DNA of 64,000 bases, taken from assembly GCA_003241695.1 (NCBI GenBank), contig QFPN01000011.1, positions 58,751-122,750 on the forward strand. The letters run 5' to 3'. Positions 34,496-43,075 of this stretch are shown in pieces. Position 1 is the first letter of the stretch; each line of letters starts with the position of its first letter. The position numbers and the translations under genes are program-made. The notes below the pieces were generated by a model. It made no database searches. It had not been told where the DNA came from and saw only the letters and a list, made by a program, of their open reading frames with translations. The stretch is from Ancylobacter novellus (GTDB lineage: Bacteria; Pseudomonadota; Alphaproteobacteria; Rhizobiales; Methylopilaceae).

Positions 34496-35491
34496 ATGAC
34501 GAACCGCCCCCTCCCCGTCCGCAGCGGCCTGCTCGCGGCGGCGTTCTCCTTCGCGGCGCTGGCCGCGTTCGCGACGCCCGCCTCGGCCGGCAAGATCTTC
34601 GTCACCAACGAGCGCGACCACACCATGTCGGTGCTCGACAGCGAAACCCTCAAGGTGATCGAGACGGTCAAGACCGGCCGGCGCCCGCGCGGCCTGACGG
34701 TCAGCCCCGACAACAAGCTCATCTATGTGTGCGCGAGCGACGACAACCGCGTCGAGGTCTACGAACCGAACGACTACAAGCTGATCAAGACGCTGCCGTC
34801 GGGTCCGGATCCGGAGCTGTTCGTGCTGCATCCGTCCGGCAATCCGCTCTACATCGCGAACGAGGACGACGCGCTCGTCACCATCGTCGACACCAAGACC
34901 AACGAGGTCCTCGGCGAGATCCCGGTCGGCGTCGAGCCGGAAGGCATGGGCATCAGCCCGGACGGCAAGATCCTGGTGAACACCTCCGAAACCACCAGCA
35001 TGGCGCACTTCATCGACACGACCACGAAGCAGATCGTCGAGAACGTGCTGGTCGACACGCGGCCGCGTTTCGCCGAGTTCACGCCGGACGGCAAGCAGGT
35101 GTGGGTCTCGGCCGAGGTCGGCGGCACGGTGTCGATCATCGACGTCGCATCCCACCAGATCACGAAGAAGCTGACCTTCGAGATTCCCGGCGTGAACGCC
35201 GAGGCGATCCAGCCGGTCGGCGTGCGCATCACGAAGGACGGCTCGACCGCGTTCGTCGCGCTCGGCCCGGCCAACCGCGTCGCGGTGGTCGACGTGAAGA
35301 CGGCCGAAATCAAGAAGTACCTGCTCGTCGGCCAGCGCGTCTGGCAGCTCGCCTTCTCGCCCGACGAGAAGCTGCTCTACACCACGAACGGCAACTCGAA
35401 CGACATCTCCGTCATCGACGTCGAGAGCGACAAGGTGGTGAAGTCGATCGCGGTCGGGCGCGGCCCCTGGGGCGTGGTCGCCCTGCCGTGA
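34496..35491 (+). CDS. PQQ-associated beta-propeller protein
   Basis: This 331-residue protein has a signal peptide ending ATPASAG and seven YVTN-type blades, for example IFVTNERDHTMSVLDSETL, LIYVCASDDNRVEVYEPND and LLYTTNGNSNDISVIDVESD. It is of the type named PQQ-dependent catabolism-associated beta-propeller. AGGAGA lies eight bases before the ATG. It is probably a periplasmic scaffold or ligand-binding partner of the binding protein before it. Confidence 0.9.
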   Translation: MTNRPLPVRSGLLAAAFSFAALAAFATPASAGKIFVTNERDHTMSVLDSETLKVIETVKTGRRPRGLTVSPDNKLIYVCASDDNRVEVYEPNDYKLIKTLPSGPDPELFVLHPSGNPLYIANEDDALVTIVDTKTNEVLGEIPVGVEPEGMGISPDGKILVNTSETTSMAHFIDTTTKQIVENVLVDTRPRFAEFTPDGKQVWVSAEVGGTVSIIDVASHQITKKLTFEIPGVNAEAIQPVGVRITKDGSTAFVALGPANRVAVVDVKTAEIKKYLLVGQRVWQLAFSPDEKLLYTTNGNSNDISVIDVESDKVVKSIAVGRGPWGVVALP

Positions 35492-35590
35492 CGCGCTCGA
35501 CGGCCGTGCGCCTCGCCTTACATCACGGGTTACGCCACGACGCCGCGCGTCGGGGCGTAACCGTCCCGGTCACAACGGCCTGACACGCTC

Positions 35591-36379
35591 ATGGACGCAG
35601 CAAACACCGGACCGGACGTCGCCGCAGCGGCGCTCAGCGTCTCCGGCGTCACCCACGCCTTCGGATCGAGGAAGGCGCTCGACGACGTCACCTTCGAGGC
35701 GCCGGCCGGCGCTTTCACCGCGCTCGTCGGCCAGAACGGCGCCGGCAAGACCACGCTGTTCTCGCTGATCACGCGGCTCTACAACAATGCGAGCGGCTCG
35801 ATCCAGGTGCTCGGAGCGGACGTGCGTCGCGAACCCGCGAGGGCGTTGTCGCGGCTCGGAGTCGTGTTCCAGGCCCGCACGCTCGATCTCGAGCTGACGG
35901 TGATGCAGAACCTGCTCTATCACGCGGCGCTTCACGGCATCGGCCGCGGCGAGGCGAAGCGGCGGGCGGAAGCGGCGCTCGGCCGGGTCGGACTGGCCGA
36001 TCGCGCGAAGGACAAGGCGCGCGCGCTGTCGGGCGGGCAGATGCGCCGCGTCGAGATCGCCCGCGCGCTGCTGCACGGTCCCGCCTTCCTTCTGCTGGAC
36101 GAGCCCACGACCGGGCTCGACATCGGCTCGCGCCGCACGCTGCTCGACGAGGTCCGGCGCCTCATTCGCGAGGACGGCATCGGGGTCTTGTGGGCGACGC
36201 ATCTCACCGACGAGATCGCTGCGGCCGATCGCGTCGTCGTGCTCCATCAGGGCAAGGTGCTGGCCAAGGGCGCGCCGAGCGAACTCTGCGCCCGCGCGAA
36301 GACCGACGACGTCGGCGCGGCCTTCCTGAGCATCGTGAGCGCCGAAGCGCCCGCTCCCGCCCGAAAGGCCTCGGCATGA
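35591..36379 (+). CDS. PQQ-associated ABC transporter ATPase
   Basis: This 262-residue ATPase has Walker A GQNGAGKTT, signature LSGGQMRRVEIARAL, Walker B FLLLDEPTTGLD and switch LWATHLTDE. It groups with ABC-2 exporters and their relatives by its short helical region and C-terminal tail. Its stop overlaps the permease start (ATGA). With the permease it forms the membrane part of the PQQ dehydrogenase-linked system; the direction of transport is not established by sequence. Confidence 0.92.
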   Translation: MDAANTGPDVAAAALSVSGVTHAFGSRKALDDVTFEAPAGAFTALVGQNGAGKTTLFSLITRLYNNASGSIQVLGADVRREPARALSRLGVVFQARTLDLELTVMQNLLYHAALHGIGRGEAKRRAEAALGRVGLADRAKDKARALSGGQMRRVEIARALLHGPAFLLLDEPTTGLDIGSRRTLLDEVRRLIREDGIGVLWATHLTDEIAAADRVVVLHQGKVLAKGAPSELCARAKTDDVGAAFLSIVSAEAPAPARKASA

Positions 36380-37239
36380 GCGCGGTCGCGGACGCCCCCG
36401 CCCCCAATCCGGGCCGCGACGTCACCGCGCGCGGCTATCTCGTTTGCCTGACCGGCATCGTCTGGCGCGAAGGCCTGCGCTTTCTCCACCAGCGCGGCCG
36501 CTTCCTGTCGGCGCTGGTGCGGCCGCTCGTCTGGCTGTTCATCTTCGCGGCCGGCTTCCGCGCGACGCTCGGCGTCTCGATCATCCCGCCCTACGAGACC
36601 TACATTCTTTACGAGGTCTATATCGCTCCGGGCCTGATCGCGATGATCCAGCTCTTCAACGGGCTGCAGTCCTCGCTGTCGATGGTCTACGACCGCGAGG
36701 TGGGCGCGATGCGCATCCTCCTCGTCAGCCCCTATCCGCGCTGGTTCCTGCTGGTCTCGAAGCTCGTCGCCGGCATCGCGGTGTCGCTGCTGCAGGTCTA
36801 CGCCTTCCTGCTCGTCGCCTGGTTCTGGGACGTGCGGCCCGACGATCCGATCGGCTATCTCACCGTGCTGCCGGCGCTCGTCCTCACGGGCTTCATGCTC
36901 GGCGCCATGGGCCTCGCGATGTCGTCGGTGTTCAAGCAGCTCGAGAACTTTGCGAGCGTCATGAACTTCGTGATCTTTCCGATGTTCTTCGCCTCGTCGG
37001 CGCTCTACCCACTGTGGCGGGTGCAGCAGTCGAGCGAGCTGCTCTACGCCATCTGCAGCTACAATCCCTTCACCCATGCGGTCGAGCTCATCCGCTTCGC
37101 GCTCTACGGCCAGATCGAATGGACCTCGCTCGCCGTCGTGGTCGGCTGCTCGGCCGTCTTCCTCGCAGCGGCCGTCTTCGCCTACGATCCTGCGACGGGC
37201 CTGACCGCCCGCCGAGGCGGCCCGGACGCCGCGAAATGA
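36376..37239 (+). CDS. PQQ-associated ABC-2 type permease
   Basis: This 287-residue protein has six hydrophobic segments and the ABC-2 membrane signature, including ALVRPLVWLFIFAAGFRATLG, AMRILLVSPYPRWFLLVSKLVAG, ASVMNFVIFPMFFASSALYP and YNPFTHAVELIRFALYG. ABC-2 permeases usually export, which is odd next to a periplasmic binding protein. It is coupled to the ATPase by an ATGA overlap. Confidence 0.92.
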   Translation: MSAVADAPAPNPGRDVTARGYLVCLTGIVWREGLRFLHQRGRFLSALVRPLVWLFIFAAGFRATLGVSIIPPYETYILYEVYIAPGLIAMIQLFNGLQSSLSMVYDREVGAMRILLVSPYPRWFLLVSKLVAGIAVSLLQVYAFLLVAWFWDVRPDDPIGYLTVLPALVLTGFMLGAMGLAMSSVFKQLENFASVMNFVIFPMFFASSALYPLWRVQQSSELLYAICSYNPFTHAVELIRFALYGQIEWTSLAVVVGCSAVFLAAAVFAYDPATGLTARRGGPDAAK

Positions 37240-37324
37240 GGGCGGCGCCCATCAACGACGCACGACGCTCCGCGAGCGGTTCCGCTCGGGAGGCGGAAAC
37301 GCCGCGAAACTTCGGGAGATGCTC

Positions 37325-38203
37325 ATGACGACGCTCAAGGCGGGCCGGAGGCCGTTGCGGATGCGGAGCGTCGCGGCGCTCGGGGCGCTGCTGATGGCGG
37401 CGGCTCCTGCGGCGGCGCAGGGCGGCCCCGGCCAGGGCGGCCTCAGCCCCGATACGCCCGTGCTGGCGCCCGAGCCCGCGGGTCCCCATTCCGGCATGGT
37501 CGCCTCGCCGCAACCGAAGACGCCGCTTCCGCCCCGCGACGCGCCGCGTGACCCGCAGCCCGGACAAAGCGCCGGGGACGGCCCCAGGACGCCCCTGCCC
37601 TCGCGCGACGCGCCGAGAGCCGCCCAACCGGGCGCGCAGCGCGCGGCGCATGATCCCGACTGGCCGTGTCAGCAGGTCAAGGTGCCGGAACTTTCCTACG
37701 GGCAGATGTGGGGCGGCCCGCCGCTCGACGACGCGCTGAAGTCCTGGGACGCCGACCAGGACGTGACCGCGATCGTGGACGACCTCGTCGCCCGCCGGAC
37801 CAAGATGGATGAAGCGAAGGTTCTGATCGAACGTTTCGCGCGATCCGCCGGCGACAAGCGCGACGAGAAGCTCGCGCTGCTCTTCGCGGGGGTCTTCACC
37901 GAAATCAACGGTCAACGCTCCCAGATCATGAACGGCATCGAGCGCTATTCGCGCAAGCAGCGCGCGCTGTCGGAGAAAATCAAGGCCGAAAGCCTGAAGG
38001 TCGCCGAAGAGCAGAAGGACATGGCCGCGCAGAACACGCCGGAGGCTCTTCAGCAGCAACAGACGCTCGACTGGGACACCCGGATCTACGATGAGCGCGC
38101 GCAGCAGCTCACCTATGTCTGCGAAAGCCCCATGCTGCTCGAGCAGCGCGCGTTCGATATCGGACGCGAGATCCAGGCGCATCTGACGCAGGCGGGTCGG
38201 TGA
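37325..38203 (+). CDS. exported protein with DxDxD loop, unknown
   Basis: This protein has 292 residues from the ATG at 37325, with GGGAG six bases upstream. A signal peptide ends AAPAAAQG. Residues 35-105 are Pro/Gly-rich with a repeated TPLPxRDAPRxxQPG (66-80 and 89-103). A helical domain follows; residues 142-153, WDADQDVTAIVDD, put Asp at loop positions 1, 3, 5 and 12, like an EF-hand without the glycine and isoleucine. Later helices are coiled-coil-like (RKQRALSEKIKAESLKVAEE). Two cysteines (115 and near 265) may pair. The gene follows the permease in the same cluster. Confidence 0.75.
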   Translation: MTTLKAGRRPLRMRSVAALGALLMAAAPAAAQGGPGQGGLSPDTPVLAPEPAGPHSGMVASPQPKTPLPPRDAPRDPQPGQSAGDGPRTPLPSRDAPRAAQPGAQRAAHDPDWPCQQVKVPELSYGQMWGGPPLDDALKSWDADQDVTAIVDDLVARRTKMDEAKVLIERFARSAGDKRDEKLALLFAGVFTEINGQRSQIMNGIERYSRKQRALSEKIKAESLKVAEEQKDMAAQNTPEALQQQQTLDWDTRIYDERAQQLTYVCESPMLLEQRAFDIGREIQAHLTQAGR

Positions 38204-39165
38204 CGCCCATGCGGCCGGTCGATCGCCGGTCGGCCATTTTCGGAGGCATGGCCGTGGCCGCAGTCGCGGCGTCTCCCGGCCGCGCGCAGACCGTCGGCCT
38301 CGAGATCCTGTCGGCAGGAAAGCCAGGAGACGGCGACGACCAGCTTGCGCGGGCGGTGGCGGAGGGATTCGGCGTCACCGAGCTGCTGCCGCGCGCGGTC
38401 GCGGTCAACGTGGAGCGGGACGCCGAAGCGCTCTCCGAGTTTCTCGACGGGAAGCGGCCGCGCGCGGCGCTGATGGTTATCGGACTGTCGAGCGTCGGCA
38501 TGCTGCTCGCCACGCGCGCGCCCAACAAGCTATCGGAATGCCGCCCCGTCGCTCGCCTGATCGGCGAGAGACAGCCGATCGTCGTGCAGGCCGCGTCGCC
38601 CTACCGCACGATCGACGATCTGATGACGGCCATCAGGCGGGATACGGCCTCCGTCACCTGGACCGGGCGACCGATCGGCGGCGCGGATCACCAGCTGGCG
38701 CTGCTCCTGACCAAGGCGGCGGGCGGCGACATGGCGCGCCTCTCCTATCGCCCCGCCGACAGCGCCGCGCAGGCGTCCTACTGGGCGCTGAAGGGCGAGA
38801 CCCAGGTCGCGACCGGCCCTCTGATCGAATACGCGGCGCAGATCCTCGGAGGGACGCTCCGCGCCCTCGCCCTCGCCTCGCCGGACCGTGCGCCGGGGCT
38901 CGACACGCCCACCCTGAAGGAGCAGGGCGTCGATCTCGCCATGATCAACTGGCGTGGCGTCGCGTCGCGCGCGTCCGTCGGCCAGGCGTTGATCGACCGC
39001 TTCGGCCAGGCGACCATGACGGTTTCCGGCTACAAGGGATGGGGGCAGCTGCTGCAACAGCGCTTCTGGTCGAACCTTTACGAAGACGGCGCCTCGTTCG
39101 AACGCTTCATCGCCGAGGAGACGACGCGCGTCTCGGCGTTGCTTTCGGAAGCGCGCGTAATCTGA
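38200..39165 (+). CDS. orphan TctC/Bug-type periplasmic binding protein
   Basis: This protein has about 321 residues from a GTG at 38200 that overlaps the preceding stop; the ATG at 38209 is an alternative. It has a Tat-like signal, VDRRSAIFGGMAVAAVAASPGRAQ. The mature part fits the tripartite tricarboxylate receptor family (IVVQAASPYRTIDDLMTAIR, HQLALLLTKAAGGDMARLSYRPADSAAQ, and a closing GWGQLLQQRFWSNL). No TctA or TctB membrane genes are near. It closes the PQQ ABC cluster and converges on the rhodanese-like gene. Confidence 0.82.
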   Translation: MTPMRPVDRRSAIFGGMAVAAVAASPGRAQTVGLEILSAGKPGDGDDQLARAVAEGFGVTELLPRAVAVNVERDAEALSEFLDGKRPRAALMVIGLSSVGMLLATRAPNKLSECRPVARLIGERQPIVVQAASPYRTIDDLMTAIRRDTASVTWTGRPIGGADHQLALLLTKAAGGDMARLSYRPADSAAQASYWALKGETQVATGPLIEYAAQILGGTLRALALASPDRAPGLDTPTLKEQGVDLAMINWRGVASRASVGQALIDRFGQATMTVSGYKGWGQLLQQRFWSNLYEDGASFERFIAEETTRVSALLSEARVI

Positions 39166-39196
39166 GCCCGGGGCGGGCGGTCGTCAGCGTCACGCT

Positions 39197-39832
39197 TCAG
39201 CGAGAGGATCGGGCCTGTTCCGGCAGGATGTAGGGTTCGGCCTTCTCGAGCGGCAGCGCCGCCTTCGACCATCCGTCCGTGCCGGCGTCGTACCAGATCA
39301 CCTGAGTGTAACCCCACTCCATCGCGCGCTTGCCCGCGTTCCAGGACATCCAGCAGGCCGCGCGGCAGTAGAACAGCAGCGGCCGATCCCTGTCGCCGTT
39401 CGACAGCGTCGCAAGCGAACTTCGGAAATAGGACTCCATTTCGGGGCTGAGCGCGCCGTAACCGACATTGGCGAGCCAGGCGCTTCCCGGAATGTGATCG
39501 CGCGGCCGGTCGCGCCAGACGGTCCCGGCCGGCAGATTGGCCGGGTGGATGTCGCGCGGCATGACGTCCAGAAAGACCGCGCCCTTCTCTCGCCACAGCG
39601 CTTCCGCCTCGGCGGTGTCGACCGTCTTCGCGCCGGCGAGCGAAAGCGGCGTGGGAGCCCGGTAGCCGTCCATCCTGTATCCGGCCGGCTCCGCAGGCCG
39701 CGGCCCGTCGATCGCGTCCTCCGTGGCCGGACGCGGATCGTCCGCCAGCGCCTGCGCGGCGGGCTGGGCGACAACGGCCGCCGCGAGCGCGACGGCCGGC
39801 GCCAGCCTTAACCAGCGCGGCCCTGATCTCAC
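39197..39832 (-). CDS. PQQ-associated CXXXCW rhodanese-like protein
   Basis: This 211-residue protein has a signal peptide ending AQPAAQALA. A rhodanese-like domain holds the motif FYCRAACWMSWNAGKRAMEW, in which two cysteines are followed by Trp, the hallmark of the 'CXXCW' PQQ-dependent catabolism family. The first cysteine sits where rhodaneses carry a persulfide. It is coupled to the xoxJ stop by an ATGA overlap. Together with the SoxYZ-like carrier and the SoxH-like hydrolase it suggests sulfur or thiol chemistry around the methanol dehydrogenase. Confidence 0.9.
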   Translation of the reverse strand: MRSGPRWLRLAPAVALAAAVVAQPAAQALADDPRPATEDAIDGPRPAEPAGYRMDGYRAPTPLSLAGAKTVDTAEAEALWREKGAVFLDVMPRDIHPANLPAGTVWRDRPRDHIPGSAWLANVGYGALSPEMESYFRSSLATLSNGDRDRPLLFYCRAACWMSWNAGKRAMEWGYTQVIWYDAGTDGWSKAALPLEKAEPYILPEQARSSR

Positions 39833-40713
39833 TTCGAGGCCTGACGCACGTTGTCCTGCTCGTCGACGAGCGGGACGCCGTAATCCGACAGGATCTGGTC
39901 GATCTCCTTCTGATGCTTCGCGATGAAGTCGTTCAGCCGATGCTTCCAGTTGTCCTCGCCCGGACGGACGCCGAAGGTCAGGCGGTAGATCATCGGAGGC
40001 TGCCCCTTCTCCTTCACGAGCGGAACCGACGCGAGGTCGGCGGACTGCCTGACATAGTAGCCCGCGAGCGGCCCCCAGACGACGGCGGCGTCGATCACGC
40101 CGCTCTCGACGTCTTTCAACATATCGGTGACCGGCGATTCGTAGCGGCGGTCGACGGTCAGCGGATAGGGCTTAGCCTTGGCCATCAGGCCGTACCGGAT
40201 GAGGTGGCTCGCCGCGGGCGTTCCGGCGGTGACGCCGATCTTCTTGCCCTGCAGCTTGGGGTCCGAAAGCGCTTCGACGCCGTCGAGGCCGCCGCCCTTC
40301 TTCGTGACGAGCATCGAGGTCGTGCGCACGAACGCGTTGGTGTTGAGATAGGGGTCCGCGCCCTGCGTGACGCCAAGGACGACGTCGCAGCGCTTGATCC
40401 CGAGCGTCATGCGATAAAAGCCGGTCGCCTGCGGGAACCAAGTGTAGGTGAGCGGGATGCCGAGATCTTTCGACAGCAGTTCGGCGATCTTGTTCTCGTA
40501 GCCCTCGCCCTTCTCGTTCGAGAGCGGCATGTCGGCGGGATCGGCGCAGACGCGCAGCGTCACCCGGTTGACGAGATCCGAGGTCTGCGCCGCAGCCGGG
40601 AGCGCGCCGCCGGACAGCAGCGCGGCGGCGCAGGCGAGAACGGCGAGCGGACGGGTCGCGGCGCGGCTCGGCGCCCGAGCAGATGATCGCAGGAAGATCG
40701 TTTCCTTGGTCAT
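39829..40713 (-). CDS. xoxJ: XoxJ, quinoprotein-associated binding protein
   Basis: This protein has 294 residues from the ATG at 40713 (a TTG six bases upstream is possible). A signal peptide ends GALPAAAQ. The type II binding-protein fold has RVCADPADMPLSNEKGEGYENKIAE, GIKRCDVVLGVTQGADPYLN, and LQGKKIGVTAGTPAASHLI. It is the MxaJ/XoxJ family, thought to help mature or activate methanol dehydrogenase. It lies 246 bases downstream of xoxF, with two hairpins between them. Confidence 0.93.
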   Translation of the reverse strand: MTKETIFLRSSARAPSRAATRPLAVLACAAALLSGGALPAAAQTSDLVNRVTLRVCADPADMPLSNEKGEGYENKIAELLSKDLGIPLTYTWFPQATGFYRMTLGIKRCDVVLGVTQGADPYLNTNAFVRTTSMLVTKKGGGLDGVEALSDPKLQGKKIGVTAGTPAASHLIRYGLMAKAKPYPLTVDRRYESPVTDMLKDVESGVIDAAVVWGPLAGYYVRQSADLASVPLVKEKGQPPMIYRLTFGVRPGEDNWKHRLNDFIAKHQKEIDQILSDYGVPLVDEQDNVRQASK

Positions 40714-40870
40714 ATCCAACCTTCTGGTCGATGCTTTTTGCGTCGCCCCCGCGACGGCGGCCGGTGATCGGCCGGCGGTTCGAACGGACGTGTCGGTCCC
40801 TTGGCGATCCGGAGCCGCCTTGCGACGCCTTACCTAGCGCGCCTGTATCCGACGCCAGCGGCTCAAGACG

Positions 40871-40906
40871 AAAAAGCCCGGCTGCCGGGGAAACCGGAGG
40901 CCGGGC
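40871..40906 (-). terminator. intrinsic terminator of xoxF
   Basis: On the minus strand GCCCGGC pairs with GCCGGGC, and after a 2x2 internal loop CCGG pairs with CCGG around a five-base loop, followed by TTTTT (plus-strand AAAAA at 40871-40875). It begins about 50 bases after the xoxF stop. Confidence 0.85.
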
Positions 40907-40914
40907 CGAAGTCG

Positions 40915-40940
40915 GGACGCGGTCCCGAGGGACCGCGTCC
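40915..40940 (-). terminator. second hairpin after xoxF
   Basis: An 11-bp perfect stem, GGACGCGGTCC/GGACCGCGTCC, with a four-base loop lies between the xoxF stop and the intrinsic terminator. It may block 3' decay or back up termination. Confidence 0.6.
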
Positions 40941-40958
40941 TTATTATTCCGCCGCCAA

Positions 40959-42767
40959 TCAGTCCTTGGCCGGCAGGGTGAAGACCGTCAGCTGGCCGCC
41001 GAGAGCGGTGTACTGAGCGAGAGCGGCGTAACCGCCGACCGCGCCGAGGCCGTCCGTCGAGTTGGTCAGGCCAGCCGCGAGGCCGATGCCGGCCCAGCCG
41101 CCGACGCCCGAGAGCACTGCGACATACTGCTTGCCCTTGTGCTCGTAGGTCATGACGTTGCCGATGATGCCGGACGGGGTCTTGAACTTGTAGAGTTCCT
41201 TGCCCGACTTGGCGTCGACGGCCTTCAGGTAGCCTTCAAGCGTGCCGTAGAACACCACGCCGCCGGCGGTCGCGAGAGCGCCCGACCACACGGAGAACTG
41301 CTCCTTGTTGGACCACTTGATCTTGCCGGTCTTGCCGTCCCAAGCGATGAAGTTGCCCATGCCGCCGTGGCTGTTCGGAGCCGGGTACATGGACAGCGTC
41401 GCGCCGACGAAGGGCTGGCCCGCGGTGTAGGACACGCGGAACGGCTCGTAGTCCATGCAGACGTGGTTGGTGGGCACGTAGAACAGCTCGGTCTCCGGCG
41501 AATAGGCCGCAGGCTGCTGGTCCTTCGTGCCGAGCGCCGCCGGGCAGATGCCCTTCGAGTTCACGTCTTCGCCGTTCTGCTCGGTCGAGTACTTGGCGAC
41601 AACCAGCGGACGACCGTAGGTCTTCGAGTCCTTGTCCATGTCGACCTTGGTGGCCCAGTTCACGACCGGATCGTACTTCTCGGCCACGAGGAGGGCGCCC
41701 GTCTCACGGTTCAGCGTATAGCCGAAGCCGTTGCGGTCGAAGTGGGTGAGGAGCGGCTGCTTCTTGCCGTCGACGGTCTGATCCGTAAGAATCATCTCGT
41801 TGATGCCGTCGTAGTCCCACTCGTCATGCGGGGTCATCTGGTAGACCCACTTGGCCATGCCCGTGTCGACGTCACGCGCGAAGATGGTCATCGACCACTT
41901 GTTGTCGCCGGGGCGCTGCTTCGGGTTCCAGGTCGAGGGGTTGCCCGAGCCGTAGTAGAACAGGTTCAGCTTCGGATCGTACGAGTACCAACCCCAGGTG
42001 GAGCCGCCGCCCGTCTTCCACTGGTCGCCTTCCCAGGTCTTGAGCGAGGAGTCCTTGCCGACCGGCTTGCCGAGTTCGGTGGTCTTCTCGTCGAAGAGCA
42101 GCTGGTCGTCCGGACCGACGGAGTAGGCGCGCCACGCTTTGGATCCGTCCTTCAGGTTGTAGGCCGTGACCGAACCCTGAACGCCGAACTCGCCGCCGGA
42201 GATGCCGACGATGACCTTGTCCTTGACCGGCAGAACGGTCGCGGTGTTGGTCTCGCCCTTCTTCGGGTCGCCGTTCACGACCGACCACTTCTTCTGGCCG
42301 GTCTTGGCGTCGAGCGCGACGAGCGTGGTGTCGGCCTGATGGAGGAGAATCATGCCGTCGGCGTAGGCGAGACCGCGGTTGACGGTGTCGCAGCACATGA
42401 CCGGAATGACGTTCGGGTCCTGCTTCGGCTCGTACTTCCAGACGATCTTGCCGCCTTCGTCCAGGTTCAGCGCGAACACGTTGTTCGGGAACGGCGTGTG
42501 GACGTACATCATGTTGCCGATGACGAGCGGCGAGCCTTCATGGCCGCGCAGCACGCCGGTCGAGAAGGTCCAGGCGACCTGAAGCTTCTTGACGTTGGAG
42601 GCGTTGATCTCATCCAGCTTGGAATAGCGCTGGTTGGCATAGTCGCCGGTCTGGATGCCCCACTGCTTGGGGTCTTTGATGATGTCCGTAACGCTGTCGT
42701 TGGCCATGACCGGCCAAGCCATGGCGGCGGCGCCCATCAGGCCCGCCGCGATCGCGACTTTGCGCAT
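40959..42767 (-). CDS. xoxF: lanthanide-dependent PQQ methanol dehydrogenase XoxF
   Basis: This 602-residue periplasmic enzyme oxidises methanol. A signal peptide is cleaved near AWPVMA|ND (22). The propeller W-motifs, the adjacent disulfide pair Cys125-Cys126 (VMCCDTVNRG), Glu193 in GGEFGVQ and Asn276 are present. In HDEWDYDG the catalytic Asp318 is followed two residues later by Asp320, the extra acidic ligand that marks lanthanide-dependent XoxF; calcium-type MxaF has Ala there. The start at 42767 has GGGAG upstream. xoxJ follows downstream, and a 308-base region precedes it. No MxaI or XoxG gene is near. Confidence 0.97.
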   Translation of the reverse strand: MRKVAIAAGLMGAAAMAWPVMANDSVTDIIKDPKQWGIQTGDYANQRYSKLDEINASNVKKLQVAWTFSTGVLRGHEGSPLVIGNMMYVHTPFPNNVFALNLDEGGKIVWKYEPKQDPNVIPVMCCDTVNRGLAYADGMILLHQADTTLVALDAKTGQKKWSVVNGDPKKGETNTATVLPVKDKVIVGISGGEFGVQGSVTAYNLKDGSKAWRAYSVGPDDQLLFDEKTTELGKPVGKDSSLKTWEGDQWKTGGGSTWGWYSYDPKLNLFYYGSGNPSTWNPKQRPGDNKWSMTIFARDVDTGMAKWVYQMTPHDEWDYDGINEMILTDQTVDGKKQPLLTHFDRNGFGYTLNRETGALLVAEKYDPVVNWATKVDMDKDSKTYGRPLVVAKYSTEQNGEDVNSKGICPAALGTKDQQPAAYSPETELFYVPTNHVCMDYEPFRVSYTAGQPFVGATLSMYPAPNSHGGMGNFIAWDGKTGKIKWSNKEQFSVWSGALATAGGVVFYGTLEGYLKAVDAKSGKELYKFKTPSGIIGNVMTYEHKGKQYVAVLSGVGGWAGIGLAAGLTNSTDGLGAVGGYAALAQYTALGGQLTVFTLPAKD

Positions 42768-43075
42768 TCGTAGTTCTCCCTCTTTCACGCAGTCCTTAGT
42801 CAGCCTCTCTTGAGCGTTGCCCTGTCGAGAGACGGAATCGTTATTGTTGGACTTGCGCCTTCAGCCTCGTGTCACGGATATGCCGTCGCTCCGCCGCCAA
42901 AGGACGACCCGCATTGGCAACCCTACGAACCGCATCAATCCCTTGGGATTTCTGCGTAGCAGCGGAAGACTGGCCGGACCGTAGACCGCTTCGATAGGGG
43001 GCGCAACAGGACTTTAAGATATAAGAGCGTTATTATGATTTTGCTGTACTTGCTATCTTATTATATTGCGTCGCA
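42768..43075 (-). promoter_or_regulatory. xoxF upstream region (308 bases)
   Basis: There is no gene. AT-rich sequence lies at 43016-43075, next to the stop of the metallohydrolase gene upstream. On the minus strand it contains GCGACGCAATATA (43074-43062), matching the fae element at 12 of 13 bases; it continues into TATAAT, a perfect -10 hexamer, without a good -35. If transcription starts there the xoxF leader is about 285 bases long. Confidence 0.5.
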
